The notes under the pieces: generated by a model
Database searches by the model: none
Told to the model about the DNA's origin: nothing
Seen by the model: only the letters and a program-made list of their open reading frames with translations
Part shown: in pieces, positions 42,580-51,102 of the stretch
Numbering within the stretch: the first letter of the stretch is position 1
Layout of the letters: every line of letters starts with the position of its first letter
Position numbers and translations under genes: made by a program
DNA from: Sphingomonas sp. OK281
GTDB taxonomy: Bacteria > Pseudomonadota > Alphaproteobacteria > Sphingomonadales > Sphingomonadaceae
Reading direction: 5' to 3'
Length of the DNA stretch: 64,000 nt
Assembly: GCF_900115295.1 (NCBI RefSeq)
Contig: NZ_FOVZ01000002.1
Coordinates: 496,001-560,000, forward strand

Positions 42580-42779
42580 GTCTCTGTGCTCCACTGCCAC
42601 ATTGCGGCGGCGGACATTGCGAGGACGATCGCGCCCGAGGTGAGCATGATGCCGATCATGCGGAACGCGTAGGTCTGCGGTTCGGAGATGCTCGGGCTGC
42701 GCAAACGGAGCAGCATCGCGACGCCGACGATTCCGAGCACGCCCGCGACCACGAACATGATAGCGCTGCCGTACGTCAT
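42576..42779 (-). CDS. Small membrane protein, 67 aa
   Basis: This is a two-span protein: AIMFVVAGVLGIVGVAMLLR, a short loop with RSPSISEPQTYAFR, then IGIMLTSGAIVLAMSAAAMW. No known family. It heads a possible three-gene transcript with the 62-aa protein and nrdB, coupled to the former by a four-base overlap. Confidence 0.65.
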   Translation of the reverse strand: MTYGSAIMFVVAGVLGIVGVAMLLRLRSPSISEPQTYAFRMIGIMLTSGAIVLAMSAAAMWQWSTET

Positions 42780-42850
42780 GCGACCAACTCGCGCGGCGCG
42801 CGTTCAGCACCCGAACCCCGTATTGGGGCTTTCACCACAGGAGAACGATC

Positions 42851-43111
42851 ATGGTCGATGCAACCCAGATCCAGGAACATGCCAAAGTCATCGGCGCGGA
42901 CGGCGTCCATGTCGGCACCGTCGACAAGGTCGAAGGCAACCGCATCAAGCTGACCAAGAAGGACTCGGGCGCGCAGGTCGTCGAGGGCACGGGCAGCCAT
43001 GAAGGGCATCATCACTTCATCTCGCTCGGGCTGGTCGCGGATATCGAGGACGGCAAGGTCCGGCTTTCCGCCAACGCCGACGTGGCGGTGACGTTCGAAG
43101 AAGAGGAATAA
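42851..43111 (+). CDS. DUF2171 protein
   Basis: This 86-aa soluble protein has the DUF2171 pattern: IQEHAKVIGADGVHVGTVDK, VEGNRIKLTKKDSG, GHHHFISLGLVADIEDGKVR and an acidic tail. The family is small, PRC-barrel-like in layout, and often found in stress-linked settings; its function is unknown. A strong terminator follows. It lies between nrdB (divergent) and nrdA (convergent). Confidence 0.9.
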   Translation: MVDATQIQEHAKVIGADGVHVGTVDKVEGNRIKLTKKDSGAQVVEGTGSHEGHHHFISLGLVADIEDGKVRLSANADVAVTFEEEE

Positions 43112-43153
43112 GCCCTCTGCGGTGCGTATCGAACGCGCCGCATAGCCAGCTCG

Positions 43154-43188
43154 AACCCCGGTCCGCTTCGCGCGGGCCGGGGTTTTTT
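43154..43188 (+). terminator. Rho-independent terminator after DUF2171 gene
   Basis: A GC-rich stem (AACCCCGG ... CCGGGGTT) at 43154-43184, enclosing CGCTTCGCG in the loop, runs into six T residues (43183-43188). It ends the DUF2171 transcript in the convergent gap with nrdA. Confidence 0.9.
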
Positions 43189-43250
43189 GCGTCAGGCGCC
43201 CCCCGGTCCGTGATTGACGGGCCGGGGTCACGCTTGAACGCCGAAAGGCC

Positions 43251-45170
43251 TTACTGGCAGGCAAGGCACTCATCGTAATCCTTCGACTCGACGTCGATCT
43301 GGCGCAGGTCGATCGTGTTGTCCGCCTCGACGCCGCCGGCGAAGCCCGCGCGCTGGACCGACTTCGAACGCAGGTAATAGAGCGACTTGATGCCGAGCTC
43401 CCAGGCGCGGAAGTGGAGCATGAGCAGATCCCACTTCTCGACGTCCGCCGGGATGAACAGGTTCAGCGACTGCGCCTGGTCGATGTAGGGCGTGCGATCG
43501 GCGGCGAGTTCGAGCAGCCAACGCTGGTCGATCTCGAACGACGTTTTGTAGCAGTCCTTTTCCTCGACCGAGAGGAAGTCGAGATGCTGGACCGAGCCGC
43601 CCTGTTCGAGGATCGAGTTCCACACCGCGTCCGAGTTCTTCGACTTCTCGCTCAGCATCTTTTCGAGATACGGGTTCTTGATCGAGAAGCTGCCCGACAG
43701 CGTCTTGTGCGTGTAGATGTTCGCCGGGATCGGCTCGATGCACGCCGACGTGCCGCCGCAGATGATCGAGATCGAAGCCGTGGGTGCGATCGCCATCTTG
43801 CAGCTGAACCGCTCCATCGCGCCGACATCGGCGGCGTCGGGGCAGGGGCCACGCTCGATCGCGAGCTGCATCGAGGCTTCGTTGGCCTGGCTGCTGATGT
43901 GCTTGAACATGCGGAGATTCCACGACTTCGCCATCGCGCCCTCGAACGGGATGCCGCGTGCCTGGAGGAACGAGTGGAAGCCCATCACGCCGAGCCCGAC
44001 CGACCGCTCGCGGCCCGCGGAGTAGGCGGCACGTTCCATGCCGGGCTCGTGGCGGTCGATGTAATCCTGCAGGACGTTGTCGAGGAAGCGCATGACGTCC
44101 TCGATCAGGCCCTTCTCGTCCTTCCACTGATCCCATGTCTCGAGGTTCAGCGACGACAGGCAGCACACGGCCGTCCGCTCGTTGCCGAGGTGATCCTTGC
44201 CGGTCGGCAGCGTGATCTCCGAGCAGAGGTTCGAGGTCGAGACCTTGAGGCCGAGCTCGCGGTGATGCTTCGGCATCGCCTTGTTCACGTGATCGGCGAA
44301 GACGATGTACGGCTCGCCGGTCTGGAGACGGGTCTCGACGAGCTTCTGGAACAGCGAGCGCGCGTCGACGGTGGCGCGGATCGCCTGGTCCTTCGGCGAG
44401 CGAAGGTGCCATTCGTCACCGTTGCGGACGGCTTCCATGAAGGCGTCGGTGATCAGCACGCCGTGGTGGAGGTTGAGCGCCTTGCGGTTGAAATCGCCCG
44501 AGGGTTTGCGGATTTCGAGGAATTCCTCGATCTCGGGATGCGAGACGTCGAGGTAGACGGCGGCCGACCCGCGGCGCAGCGAACCCTGGCTGATCGCGAG
44601 CGTCAGCGAATCCATGACGCGGACGAACGGGATGATGCCGCTGGTCTTGCCGTTGAGGCCGACCGGCTCGCCGATGCCGCGGACGTTGCCCCAATAGGTG
44701 CCGATGCCGCCGCCGCGTGAGGCGAGCCAGACATTCTCGTTCCAAGTGTCGACGATCCCGCCGAGGCTGTCGGGGACCGAGTTGAGATAGCACGAGATCG
44801 GCAGGCCGCGACCCGTGCCGCCGTTCGAGAGAACGGGGGTGGCGGGCATGAACCAGAGCTTCGAGATCGCGTCGTAGAGGCGCTGCGCGTGGCCGGCGTC
44901 ATCGGCATAGGCCGACGCGACGCGGACGAACAGGTCCTGGTAGCTCTCGCCTGGGAGCAGGTAGCGATCCTTGAGCGTGTCCTTGCCGAATTCGGTCAGG
45001 AGCGCGTCGCGGCTGTGATCGACCTCGACCGGGTAGATCTGTGCGCGCACGGAGTGGCTGTCCTGCGCCTGGCGGGGGGCCTTCGGAGCCTCGGCTTCGA
45101 TGGTGGCAGTGGTCTGTTCGATCGTATCTGTGGTCATGTCGCTATCCCGGCTGCTGTCTCTGAAATCCAT
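43251..45170 (-). CDS. nrdA: Ribonucleotide reductase, class I large subunit
   Basis: This 639-aa catalytic subunit reduces ribonucleoside diphosphates. Active-site cysteines are visible in STSNLCSEITLPTG and RTAVCCLSSLNLETW. The C-terminal redox pair is in DECLACQ. Substrate-loop features such as WNENVWLASRGGGIGTYWGN are conserved. It is shorter than E. coli NrdA and has no N-terminal ATP-cone, so it should lack overall dATP control. I chose the ATG at 45170 for the AGGAG eight bases upstream; an ATG at 45137 is possible. The 1.2-kb region upstream holds no gene, and no clear NrdR boxes were found by eye. Confidence 0.96.
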   Translation of the reverse strand: MDFRDSSRDSDMTTDTIEQTTATIEAEAPKAPRQAQDSHSVRAQIYPVEVDHSRDALLTEFGKDTLKDRYLLPGESYQDLFVRVASAYADDAGHAQRLYDAISKLWFMPATPVLSNGGTGRGLPISCYLNSVPDSLGGIVDTWNENVWLASRGGGIGTYWGNVRGIGEPVGLNGKTSGIIPFVRVMDSLTLAISQGSLRRGSAAVYLDVSHPEIEEFLEIRKPSGDFNRKALNLHHGVLITDAFMEAVRNGDEWHLRSPKDQAIRATVDARSLFQKLVETRLQTGEPYIVFADHVNKAMPKHHRELGLKVSTSNLCSEITLPTGKDHLGNERTAVCCLSSLNLETWDQWKDEKGLIEDVMRFLDNVLQDYIDRHEPGMERAAYSAGRERSVGLGVMGFHSFLQARGIPFEGAMAKSWNLRMFKHISSQANEASMQLAIERGPCPDAADVGAMERFSCKMAIAPTASISIICGGTSACIEPIPANIYTHKTLSGSFSIKNPYLEKMLSEKSKNSDAVWNSILEQGGSVQHLDFLSVEEKDCYKTSFEIDQRWLLELAADRTPYIDQAQSLNLFIPADVEKWDLLMLHFRAWELGIKSLYYLRSKSVQRAGFAGGVEADNTIDLRQIDVESKDYDECLACQ

Positions 45171-45585
45171 CGAAACCGCTCCTAGTGTTCTGTATTCGTT
45201 CGAATCGGCGTCATGTCGCCATGCTACCATCGGACGGCCCCTAACGGGAGAACAAAAAGTGACCATCGCGGCGGTGGAAGGCGCGCTTACGGTCATATCG
45301 CATATGGCTATGCGAGGGTTGTTCTACCAGCGATTGGGTCCGCCCCCGAACGCAACCCCAAGAGATTGTGCCAAAGCGCGAAGAGACGCAAGGGGGGGCG
45401 GGGGTGGTCGGGGGCTCGGTTCGTCGCGTTCGGGCGCGGGTTGGCCGACCGGCATATTCGCGACGCGTGGAGTTCTGCGGGGTTCGCGAAGCGCAAGGGG
45501 GCGAAGCGGGAACGAAAAATTATTTCGGGGTGGAAGGTGGCAAATGTTGCTTCGGTTGGGGGCGGTGGATGTTGGGTAGCCTGAC

Positions 45586-45611
45586 GATCCTCCCCCTGGC
45601 GGGGGAGGATC
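45586..45611. repeat. Perfect hairpin repeat
   Basis: A perfect 11-bp stem (GATCCTCCCCC / GGGGGAGGATC) with a 4-base loop TGGC. It is one of several simple palindromes in the geneless region. Confidence 0.7.
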
Positions 45612-45649
45612 GAAATCTGGTTGATGATCCATCGAGGCCTTGCTCGACG

Positions 45650-45757
45650 GCACCGCTCCGGCGGAGGCCGGGGTTCGGTTGGAAGGCGTTGCCGACTGAG
45701 CGGGTGGGTCGTTACTGCGGCCTTGCCAATTGGGCCCCGGCCTCCGCCGGGGTGGAG
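45650..45757. repeat. GGCCCCGGC-family repeat pair
   Basis: A diverged inverted unit at 45650-45683 (CCGGCGGAGGCCGGGG) faces a forward unit at 45720-45757 (AATTGGGCCCCGGCCTCCGC). Their arms can pair over their length. Confidence 0.8.
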
Positions 45758-45898
45758 GTAAGGGTGCGGGGACGGGTGGGGTTTGGAGCCCGGACCCCGG
45801 CCCGGGGCTGGGGGTGGGGCTGGGGCCGGGATTGGGGGAAGTGACGATTGGAGGAAGTGGGGCGCGCGGTGTTCGACTTTCCATTCAGCTTCCGCCCT

Positions 45899-46055
45899 TT
45901 CTAGTTCCCCCGCGGAGGCGGGGGCCCAGAGGCCACCAGCGACGTCCTGCTTGATTCCTGGACCCCCGCCTTCGCGGGGGAACGGGATGGGGCGTTCGTC
46001 CTCTTATAAAGAGCGAGTGCCACCCCGGCGGAGGCCGGGGCCCAGTTGGGTTGTC
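45899..46055. repeat. Composite palindromic repeat (GGCCCCGGC family)
   Basis: A double-stem module at 45899-45985 (CCCCCGCGGAGGCGGGGG and CCCCCGCCTTCGCGGGGG) is followed by an inverted ~33-bp unit at 46020-46055. The layout matches the blocks at 13441, 21140 and 62163. Confidence 0.8.
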
Positions 46056-46188
46056 TGTTGGGTATCGGGCGACGTCCGTGCGGCAGGGGGTTCGGCGGGA
46101 GTTGCTGGAGGTGGCGCTGGTGGAGGTTAGTTTGGTGGCTGTGCCGATGCAGGCTTTGGCTCGGGTTGAGGTGGTGCCTTAGCGGCTT

Positions 46189-46337
46189 GTCCCTCTCCCT
46201 GTCGGGGAAAGGGAGGGAGGAGCCGCTTGGCGACGGAAGGGTGAGGGGCTTTGGCGCGGGGGTTTCGTGCCTCACTCCCCTCTCCCTCCCACGCGCAAGG
46301 GCGCGCGGGCCCCTCCCTCTCCCCGGAGGGGCGAGGG
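46189..46337. repeat. Composite palindromic repeat (CCCTCTCCC family), copy 2
   Basis: Starting TCCCTCTCCCTGTCGGGGAA and ending CCTCTCCCCGGAGGGGCGAG, it matches the 16221-16368 element over its full ~150 bp with scattered differences. Confidence 0.85.
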
Positions 46338-46354
46338 TTTCAGAGAGTTTCATG

Positions 46355-46379
46355 AGGCGTCCTGCGGGGCGCCTTTTTT
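46355..46379 (+). terminator. Intrinsic terminator just upstream of the capsid-tail chimera
   Basis: The stem AGGCGTCC / GGGCGCCT (with one G-T pair) carries a 4-base loop and runs into six T residues. It ends only 22 bp before the chimera's ATG. It may once have ended the transcript of an upstream phage gene, now lost. Confidence 0.7.
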
Positions 46380-46401
46380 CGTTTCACGCGAGGAGATGGA
46401 C

Positions 46402-48492
46402 ATGAGTGTTGTTGACCGGCCGGTTTTGGCGGGGGCTTCCCCCTTGATGCAGAATGCGGCGTTTGCGGGGTTCGTTCGGACTGGCGCTACGCTGGAGATG
46501 AAGGCTTTTACCGGGGTAACCGGCGACGCGGGCGGGTTTGCGGTGCCGCGGGAGATCGATGCTCAGATCGATACTTTGCTGAAGGGAATCTCGCCGATCC
46601 GGTCGATCGCCAATGTGGTGAAGGTAGGGTCGGCCGGGTATCGCAAGCTCGTGACCACGGGCGGTACGCCGTCCGGTTGGGCGGCGGAGAATGCGGCTCG
46701 GCCGGAGACGGCTTCGCCGGTGTTCGTCGAGATCGCGCCGCCTACGGGGGAGCTGTATGCCAATCCTTCGGCTAGCCAGGCTATGCTCGACGATGCTGCT
46801 TTCGATGTGGAGGAGTGGCTGGCGGGCGAGATCGCGATGGAGTTTGCGAAGGCCGAGGGGGCGGCTTTCGTGTCGGGTTTCGGGAATCGGATTCCTTCGC
46901 TGACGTTCGAGGTGATCGCGGACGAGGGGCAGGTGCTGGTGTCGACGATCGCGAAGGCGCTCGCGGGGGAGGTTTCGGGGACGGTGGCGCTGGCGGTGGG
47001 CGGGTTCGCGGCGTCCGGCGGGAGCGTGCGGGCGGTGCTGGAGATGTTGGGGCAGGCTGGTGGGGCCTGGTTCGTACCGTCCGGCGCGGGACTGGTGATG
47101 CGGGATGCCGCGGCGGCGACGGTCGTCGTGGCGGATGAGGGGTTTGCGGTTGAGGGGAAGGGCGTGCGGCGGGCTCGGGCTGTCGCTGCGATCGAGACGG
47201 TGCCGCGGACGGTGACGGTCGGCTGTTACGACGCGGCGCGCGATTATCAGGCTGGCGTGCAGCGGGCGCGGCGACCGGGGGCGGGCGTGCGTGACGACCG
47301 CGTCGAGGTGCCGGCGGTGCTGGAGGCGGGCGCGGCGAAGACGGTGGCGGAGGCGATGCTGGCGCGGGCCGAGGCTGGACGGGTGCGGCGGACGATTGCG
47401 ACCGGGTTCGGGGCGATGGCGATCGCGCCGGGGGCTTGCGTTACGATTGCGGGGGAGGGCGGCACGTGGCGAGTGGCTGATGTCAGCATCGAGGGGATGG
47501 TGACGACGCTCGGGCTGGTGCCGCTGGTGGTGGCTTCGTTGCCGGCGAGTGCGACGAGCGGGCGGGTTTCGGGGGCGGTGGATGCGGTCGTCGGGGCGAC
47601 GATCGTGCGGGCGTTCGAGGTGCCTGGATTGGAGGAGGCTCCGTTGAGTGCGCCGCGGATGACGGTGGTTGCAGCCGGTACGGGCGTGGCTTGGCGGCAG
47701 GCGGCCCTGCTCTACAGCATCGACGATGGCGTGAGCTGGGTGGCGGCCGGGGCGACGGCTGCGCCCGCGGTGATCGGGACGATCGCGGTGGTGGCGCCCG
47801 GCGCACCGGCGACGCTGATCGATCTGCGGGGGGCGTTCGAGGTCGTTCTTGCGCATGCGGCCATGGACCTGGGCGACGCGGATGCGGCGGCGCTCGATCG
47901 GGGGACGAACCTGGCTTTGCTGGGGGACGAGCTGGTGCAGTTCGGGCGGGCGGAACCGCTGGGCGGTGCGCGGTGGCGGCTGAGCGGATTGCTGCGCGGG
48001 CGGCGGGGGACCGAGCCGGCGACCGGCGCGCAAATCGTCGGGGACCGGTTCGTGCTGCTCGAAACGGGCGCGGCGCGGGCGTTCGACCTGCCGGTGTCGG
48101 TGCTGGGTCGTGAGGTTCGCGTGATCGCTTCCGGAGTCGGCGACGATACGCCGGTCGAGACGCGGTGCGTGATGCGCGGGGCCTCGGTGGTGCCGCCGGC
48201 CCCGGTGCATATGCGGAGCGTGGGCGAGGCGGACGGAAGCGCCACGGTGCGCTGGACGCGACGGAGCAGGGCCGGGTGGCGCTGGATCGACGGGGTCGAC
48301 GCACCGCTTTCGGAGGAAGGCGAGGCGTACCGCGTAACGATCTCGACCACCTCCGGCGCGCGCGACGTCGAGGTCGTGGCCCCCGTCGTGTCGGTGACGG
48401 CAGCGGAACGGGCGGGGTCGGCCAGCGTGACGGTGCGGCAGCGCGGCGTGTTCGGCGAATCGCTGCCGACCGAACTGATCGTACCGGCGTGA
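46402..48492 (+). CDS. In-frame chimera: phage major capsid N-terminus fused to GTA-type tail protein C-terminus
   Basis: This 696-aa ORF starts at an ATG with AGGAG seven bases upstream. Residues 1-159 are the N-terminal third of an HK97-type major capsid protein: DAGGFAVPREIDAQIDTLLK, SAGYRKLVTTGGTPSGWAAE, ELYANPSASQAMLDDAAFDV and EWLAGEIAMEFAKAEGAAFV. From residue 160 (FGNRIPSLTFEVIADEG) to the end it is the C-terminal part of a gene-transfer-agent-type tail tip protein (GDELVQFGRAEPLGGARWRL, SGLLRGRRGTE). The capsid's remaining C-terminal domain is absent. The join falls at about 46875-46885 inside TCGGGTTTCGGG. The simplest reading is a large deletion that removed the genes between them. 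It cannot form a capsid. Whether it is expressed is unknown. Confidence 0.88.
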   Translation: MSVVDRPVLAGASPLMQNAAFAGFVRTGATLEMKAFTGVTGDAGGFAVPREIDAQIDTLLKGISPIRSIANVVKVGSAGYRKLVTTGGTPSGWAAENAARPETASPVFVEIAPPTGELYANPSASQAMLDDAAFDVEEWLAGEIAMEFAKAEGAAFVSGFGNRIPSLTFEVIADEGQVLVSTIAKALAGEVSGTVALAVGGFAASGGSVRAVLEMLGQAGGAWFVPSGAGLVMRDAAAATVVVADEGFAVEGKGVRRARAVAAIETVPRTVTVGCYDAARDYQAGVQRARRPGAGVRDDRVEVPAVLEAGAAKTVAEAMLARAEAGRVRRTIATGFGAMAIAPGACVTIAGEGGTWRVADVSIEGMVTTLGLVPLVVASLPASATSGRVSGAVDAVVGATIVRAFEVPGLEEAPLSAPRMTVVAAGTGVAWRQAALLYSIDDGVSWVAAGATAAPAVIGTIAVVAPGAPATLIDLRGAFEVVLAHAAMDLGDADAAALDRGTNLALLGDELVQFGRAEPLGGARWRLSGLLRGRRGTEPATGAQIVGDRFVLLETGAARAFDLPVSVLGREVRVIASGVGDDTPVETRCVMRGASVVPPAPVHMRSVGEADGSATVRWTRRSRAGWRWIDGVDAPLSEEGEAYRVTISTTSGARDVEVVAPVVSVTAAERAGSASVTVRQRGVFGESLPTELIVPA

Positions 48493-48514
48493 TTCACCAA
48501 CGGGGGAACGAATA

Positions 48515-49018
48515 ATGAGCGACGACCACACACCGCGGCTGGCATTGCCGATGCTGCAGCCGGCACAGGCGCAAAAGGAAACGACGCATAACGAGGCGCT
48601 CGCGCTGCTCGACCTGGCGGTGCAGGCGAGCGTGCTGGCGGTGGGAACCAACGTGCCGCCGGTCGCGCCGGTGGCGGGCAACGCCTGGATCGTTGGCTCC
48701 GCGCCGACCGGCGGCTGGGCGGGACAGGCACGGGCGATCGCAGGGTGGACGAGCGGTGGCTGGCGGTTCGTCGTTCCGCGCGAAGGCATGACGGCGTGGA
48801 GCGTCGCCGACGCACAGGCGGCACGGTTCGCAGGCGGCGCGTGGACGACCGGCGTGCTGGCCGGCACGCGCGTGACGATTGGCGGAGTCGACGTGGTCGG
48901 GGCGCGGCGCGCGGCGATTCCCGATCCGACCGGCGGCACCATCGTCGACAGTCAGGCGCGGACCGCGATTGGCGCCATATTGGGAGCTTTGCGGGGGCAC
49001 GGACTGATTACGGGCTAA
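48515..49018 (+). CDS. DUF2793 phage-associated protein
   Basis: This 167-aa protein follows the chimera by 22 bp. It shows the DUF2793 pattern: RLALPMLQPAQAQKETTHNE, VGTNVPPVAPVAGNAWIVG, GQARAIAGWTSGGWRFVVP. In sphingomonad GTA-like clusters, as I recall, this gene follows the tail tip gene, which supports the origin of its neighbour. It probably belongs to the fibre or adhesion end of the particle. It is intact, but its cluster is gone. Confidence 0.88.
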   Translation: MSDDHTPRLALPMLQPAQAQKETTHNEALALLDLAVQASVLAVGTNVPPVAPVAGNAWIVGSAPTGGWAGQARAIAGWTSGGWRFVVPREGMTAWSVADAQAARFAGGAWTTGVLAGTRVTIGGVDVVGARRAAIPDPTGGTIVDSQARTAIGAILGALRGHGLITG

Positions 49019-49137
49019 AACACCCCGAAAACTGTGTCGTTCCGGCAACACCTCTAACTTTTGTCAGCTTGCGTGGAAACAAGCCCGAGGATAGGGAGTT
49101 TGCGATGTCCGTGTGACACTCATGAAAGGGGATTAGT

Positions 49138-50259
49138 ATGCGGAAGCTTGCCGTCGTTCTGGCACTCGCCTCCACCGCACTCGCCACTCCCGCCCTCGCC
49201 CGCGACAAGTCGTGGTACGTAGGCGTCGAAGGCGGTGCGATGATCGTTGAAGACATCGACTATGATATCGGCTCGTTGAGCAAGGCCGGTTCTGTCGATC
49301 ATGACTATGGTTACGATGTCGACGCCGTAATGGGCTACGACTTTGGCGGTTTCCGCCTCGAAACCGAAGTCGGCTACCGTAAGGCAACCGTGGACGGCTA
49401 CACGTCGTCGACGACCACGCCTGTGTTCGGTGCAACCGGCGTTCGCGGCAACGCGGCTGCTGGCAGCTACGACTATGCCGGTGGTTCCTCGTCGGCACTC
49501 AGCTTCATGCTGAACGGCCTTCTGGACTTCGGTCCGGACGATGGCATCCAGGGCTTCGTCGGCGGTGGTGTTGGTGTTGCTCGCGTCAAGGCGCAGTACG
49601 CACTCAACAACAACGGCGACTTCCTGAACGACTCGGACACCGTGTTCGCGTATCAGGGTCTTGCCGGTATCCGTGCACCGCTGACCGACCACATCGACGC
49701 GACGCTGAAGTATCGTTTCTTCAACGCCGAGAACGTCAAGCTGGTCGACGTTTCGAACCGCGTGTTCGACGGTCGCTATCGTTCGCACAGCATCCTTGGT
49801 GGTGTGACGTACAACTTCGGCGAGCCTGCTGCTCCGCCGCCGCCGCCTGCGCCGCCGCCCCCGCCGCCTCCTCCCCCGCCGCCGCCGCCGGCGCCGGTCG
49901 AAGTGGTCTGCTCGCCTGGTCCGTTCATCGTGTTCTTCGAATGGGACAAGTCGGACATCACGCCAGAGGCAGCGTCGATCCTCGACAACGCGATCACGCA
50001 GTACCAGTCGTGCGGCAACGCGCAGGTCATGCTCGCAGGTCACGCGGACAAGTCGGGTTCGGCTTCGTACAACGTCGGTCTGTCGCAGCGTCGCGCAGAT
50101 GGCGTGAAGGCATATCTGTCTTCGCATGCCATCCCGGACAGCGTCATCTCGACGGAAGCATTCGGCGAGAGCCGTCCGCGCGTCGAGACCGCCGATGGCG
50201 TTCGCGAAGTGCAGAACCGTCGCGTGGAAGTCACCTACGGTCCGGGTTCGGGCCAGTAA
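49138..50259 (+). CDS. OmpA-family outer-membrane protein
   Basis: This 373-aa protein has a signal peptide ending ATPALARD and an eight-strand-type barrel (WYVGVEGGAMIVEDIDYDIG through YNFGEPAA). A long linker of almost only proline and alanine (about residues 227-257) follows. The C-terminal OmpA domain binds peptidoglycan: FFEWDKSDITPEAASILDNA, HADKSGSASYNVGLSQRRAD and NRRVEVTYG. Its DNA is less GC-extreme and rich in preferred codons (for example CGT, GGT), as in highly expressed genes. A strong terminator follows. It is probably a major structural protein of the outer membrane. Confidence 0.95.
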   Translation: MRKLAVVLALASTALATPALARDKSWYVGVEGGAMIVEDIDYDIGSLSKAGSVDHDYGYDVDAVMGYDFGGFRLETEVGYRKATVDGYTSSTTTPVFGATGVRGNAAAGSYDYAGGSSSALSFMLNGLLDFGPDDGIQGFVGGGVGVARVKAQYALNNNGDFLNDSDTVFAYQGLAGIRAPLTDHIDATLKYRFFNAENVKLVDVSNRVFDGRYRSHSILGGVTYNFGEPAAPPPPPAPPPPPPPPPPPPPAPVEVVCSPGPFIVFFEWDKSDITPEAASILDNAITQYQSCGNAQVMLAGHADKSGSASYNVGLSQRRADGVKAYLSSHAIPDSVISTEAFGESRPRVETADGVREVQNRRVEVTYGPGSGQ

Positions 50260-50303
50260 GACTTTCGCCAACCGGCCCTCGGGTCGGTTACGGAATGAAG
50301 ATC

Positions 50304-50340
50304 GGGGAGGTCGGCGTGAAGCCGGTCTCCCTTTTCTTTT
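50304..50340 (+). terminator. Rho-independent terminator after the OmpA gene
   Basis: The stem GGGGAGGTCGGC / GCCGGTCTCCC with loop GTGAA ends in CTTTTCTTTT. It lies 45 bp after the stop. Confidence 0.88.
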
Positions 50341-50461
50341 GCGTGCTGGATCGGCGGGGATGCTAGGTATCGTCGCAGGATTTCCCGCGGTCACGGCATC
50401 TGGCGGTCGACACGGGCTGCGCGCCGAACCGTCGGCCAGTGCTGCCCGTGTGAGGAAAGCC

Positions 50462-50968
50462 TCAGGTGGCCGCGCCGAGTACGTTCGAGACCGACCCGAG
50501 CGGCACCGCGAGCGCGCGGTAGCAGTAGGATGCGGAGAAGCAGGCGATCCCCAATCCGATGATCGTCAGGCAGATGAACTGGAAGAGCGACGCGCGATGT
50601 CTGTTGCGGTCTGCCTGTTCCGAATGGCGGCGAGCCGCCTGCTCGCGCTTGAGGCTGCGGCGGTCTGTGGACGCAGGCCGACTGTCGAGCACGGGCTCGC
50701 TCAGCAGGGCCGCGAGACTGACCGGGTCCTGCGTCCGCACGCCGAAGCGCCTGCCACCGCTCCACACGACCCGCCCGATGATGACCAGCGTGCCGCGCCG
50801 AATGTCGACATAGGTGCCGATCGCCGGCGGCTCGATGCTGGAAACGAGCATGCCCTTGTCCGAGACGTCGTGGATATGGGCATCCGACCATCGGCCGGTC
50901 ACGTTCATCCGGCAGGGAACCGAGAGTTCCTTCATAGCGAGCAAGCGATATCCGATCTGACGATGCAA
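50462..50968 (-). CDS. PilZ-domain membrane protein
   Basis: This 168-aa protein has an N-terminal PilZ-like domain (VPCRMNVTGRWSDAHIHDVS, DKGMLVSSIEPPAIGTYVD, GRVVWSGGRRFGVR) and a C-terminal membrane span (FICLTIIGLGIACFSASYCY). The usual c-di-GMP motif RxxxR...DxSxxG is partly seen (DVSDKG); the RxxxR part is not clear. It may respond to the diguanylate cyclase encoded nearby. The start may be at 50968 or at the ATG at 50935; neither has a strong ribosome-binding site. Confidence 0.8.
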   Translation of the reverse strand: MHRQIGYRLLAMKELSVPCRMNVTGRWSDAHIHDVSDKGMLVSSIEPPAIGTYVDIRRGTLVIIGRVVWSGGRRFGVRTQDPVSLAALLSEPVLDSRPASTDRRSLKREQAARRHSEQADRNRHRASLFQFICLTIIGLGIACFSASYCYRALAVPLGSVSNVLGAAT

Positions 50969-51102
50969 CTTCGCCGATCGGTGTCCCCGAGTTCACCGCC
51001 GCGTCCAATCCGGGAAATATACCGATCTACATCAACGTTGTGCCGGTCGATGTCAGGAGGATCGGGCGGAGGCGAACGTCAGTGGGTCAGCGGGTCGGCG
51101 GG

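Larger units (their letters stand above)
45171..46401. other. 1.2-kb geneless, repeat-rich region upstream of nrdA
   Basis: No convincing gene is present. Four repeat blocks and one intrinsic terminator fill much of it (listed separately). The part nearest nrdA (45171-45300) must hold the nrdA promoter. The stretch 45310-45585 is GC-rich and purine-biased, without recognisable structure. The region borders the phage-derived chimera, so part of it may be scar sequence. Confidence 0.55.

Noticed and set aside
45324..45884. Long proline-rich minus-strand frame in the repeat zone upstream of nrdA
   Set aside because: It is built largely of repeat sequence and low-complexity GC-rich DNA; no start signal or domain.
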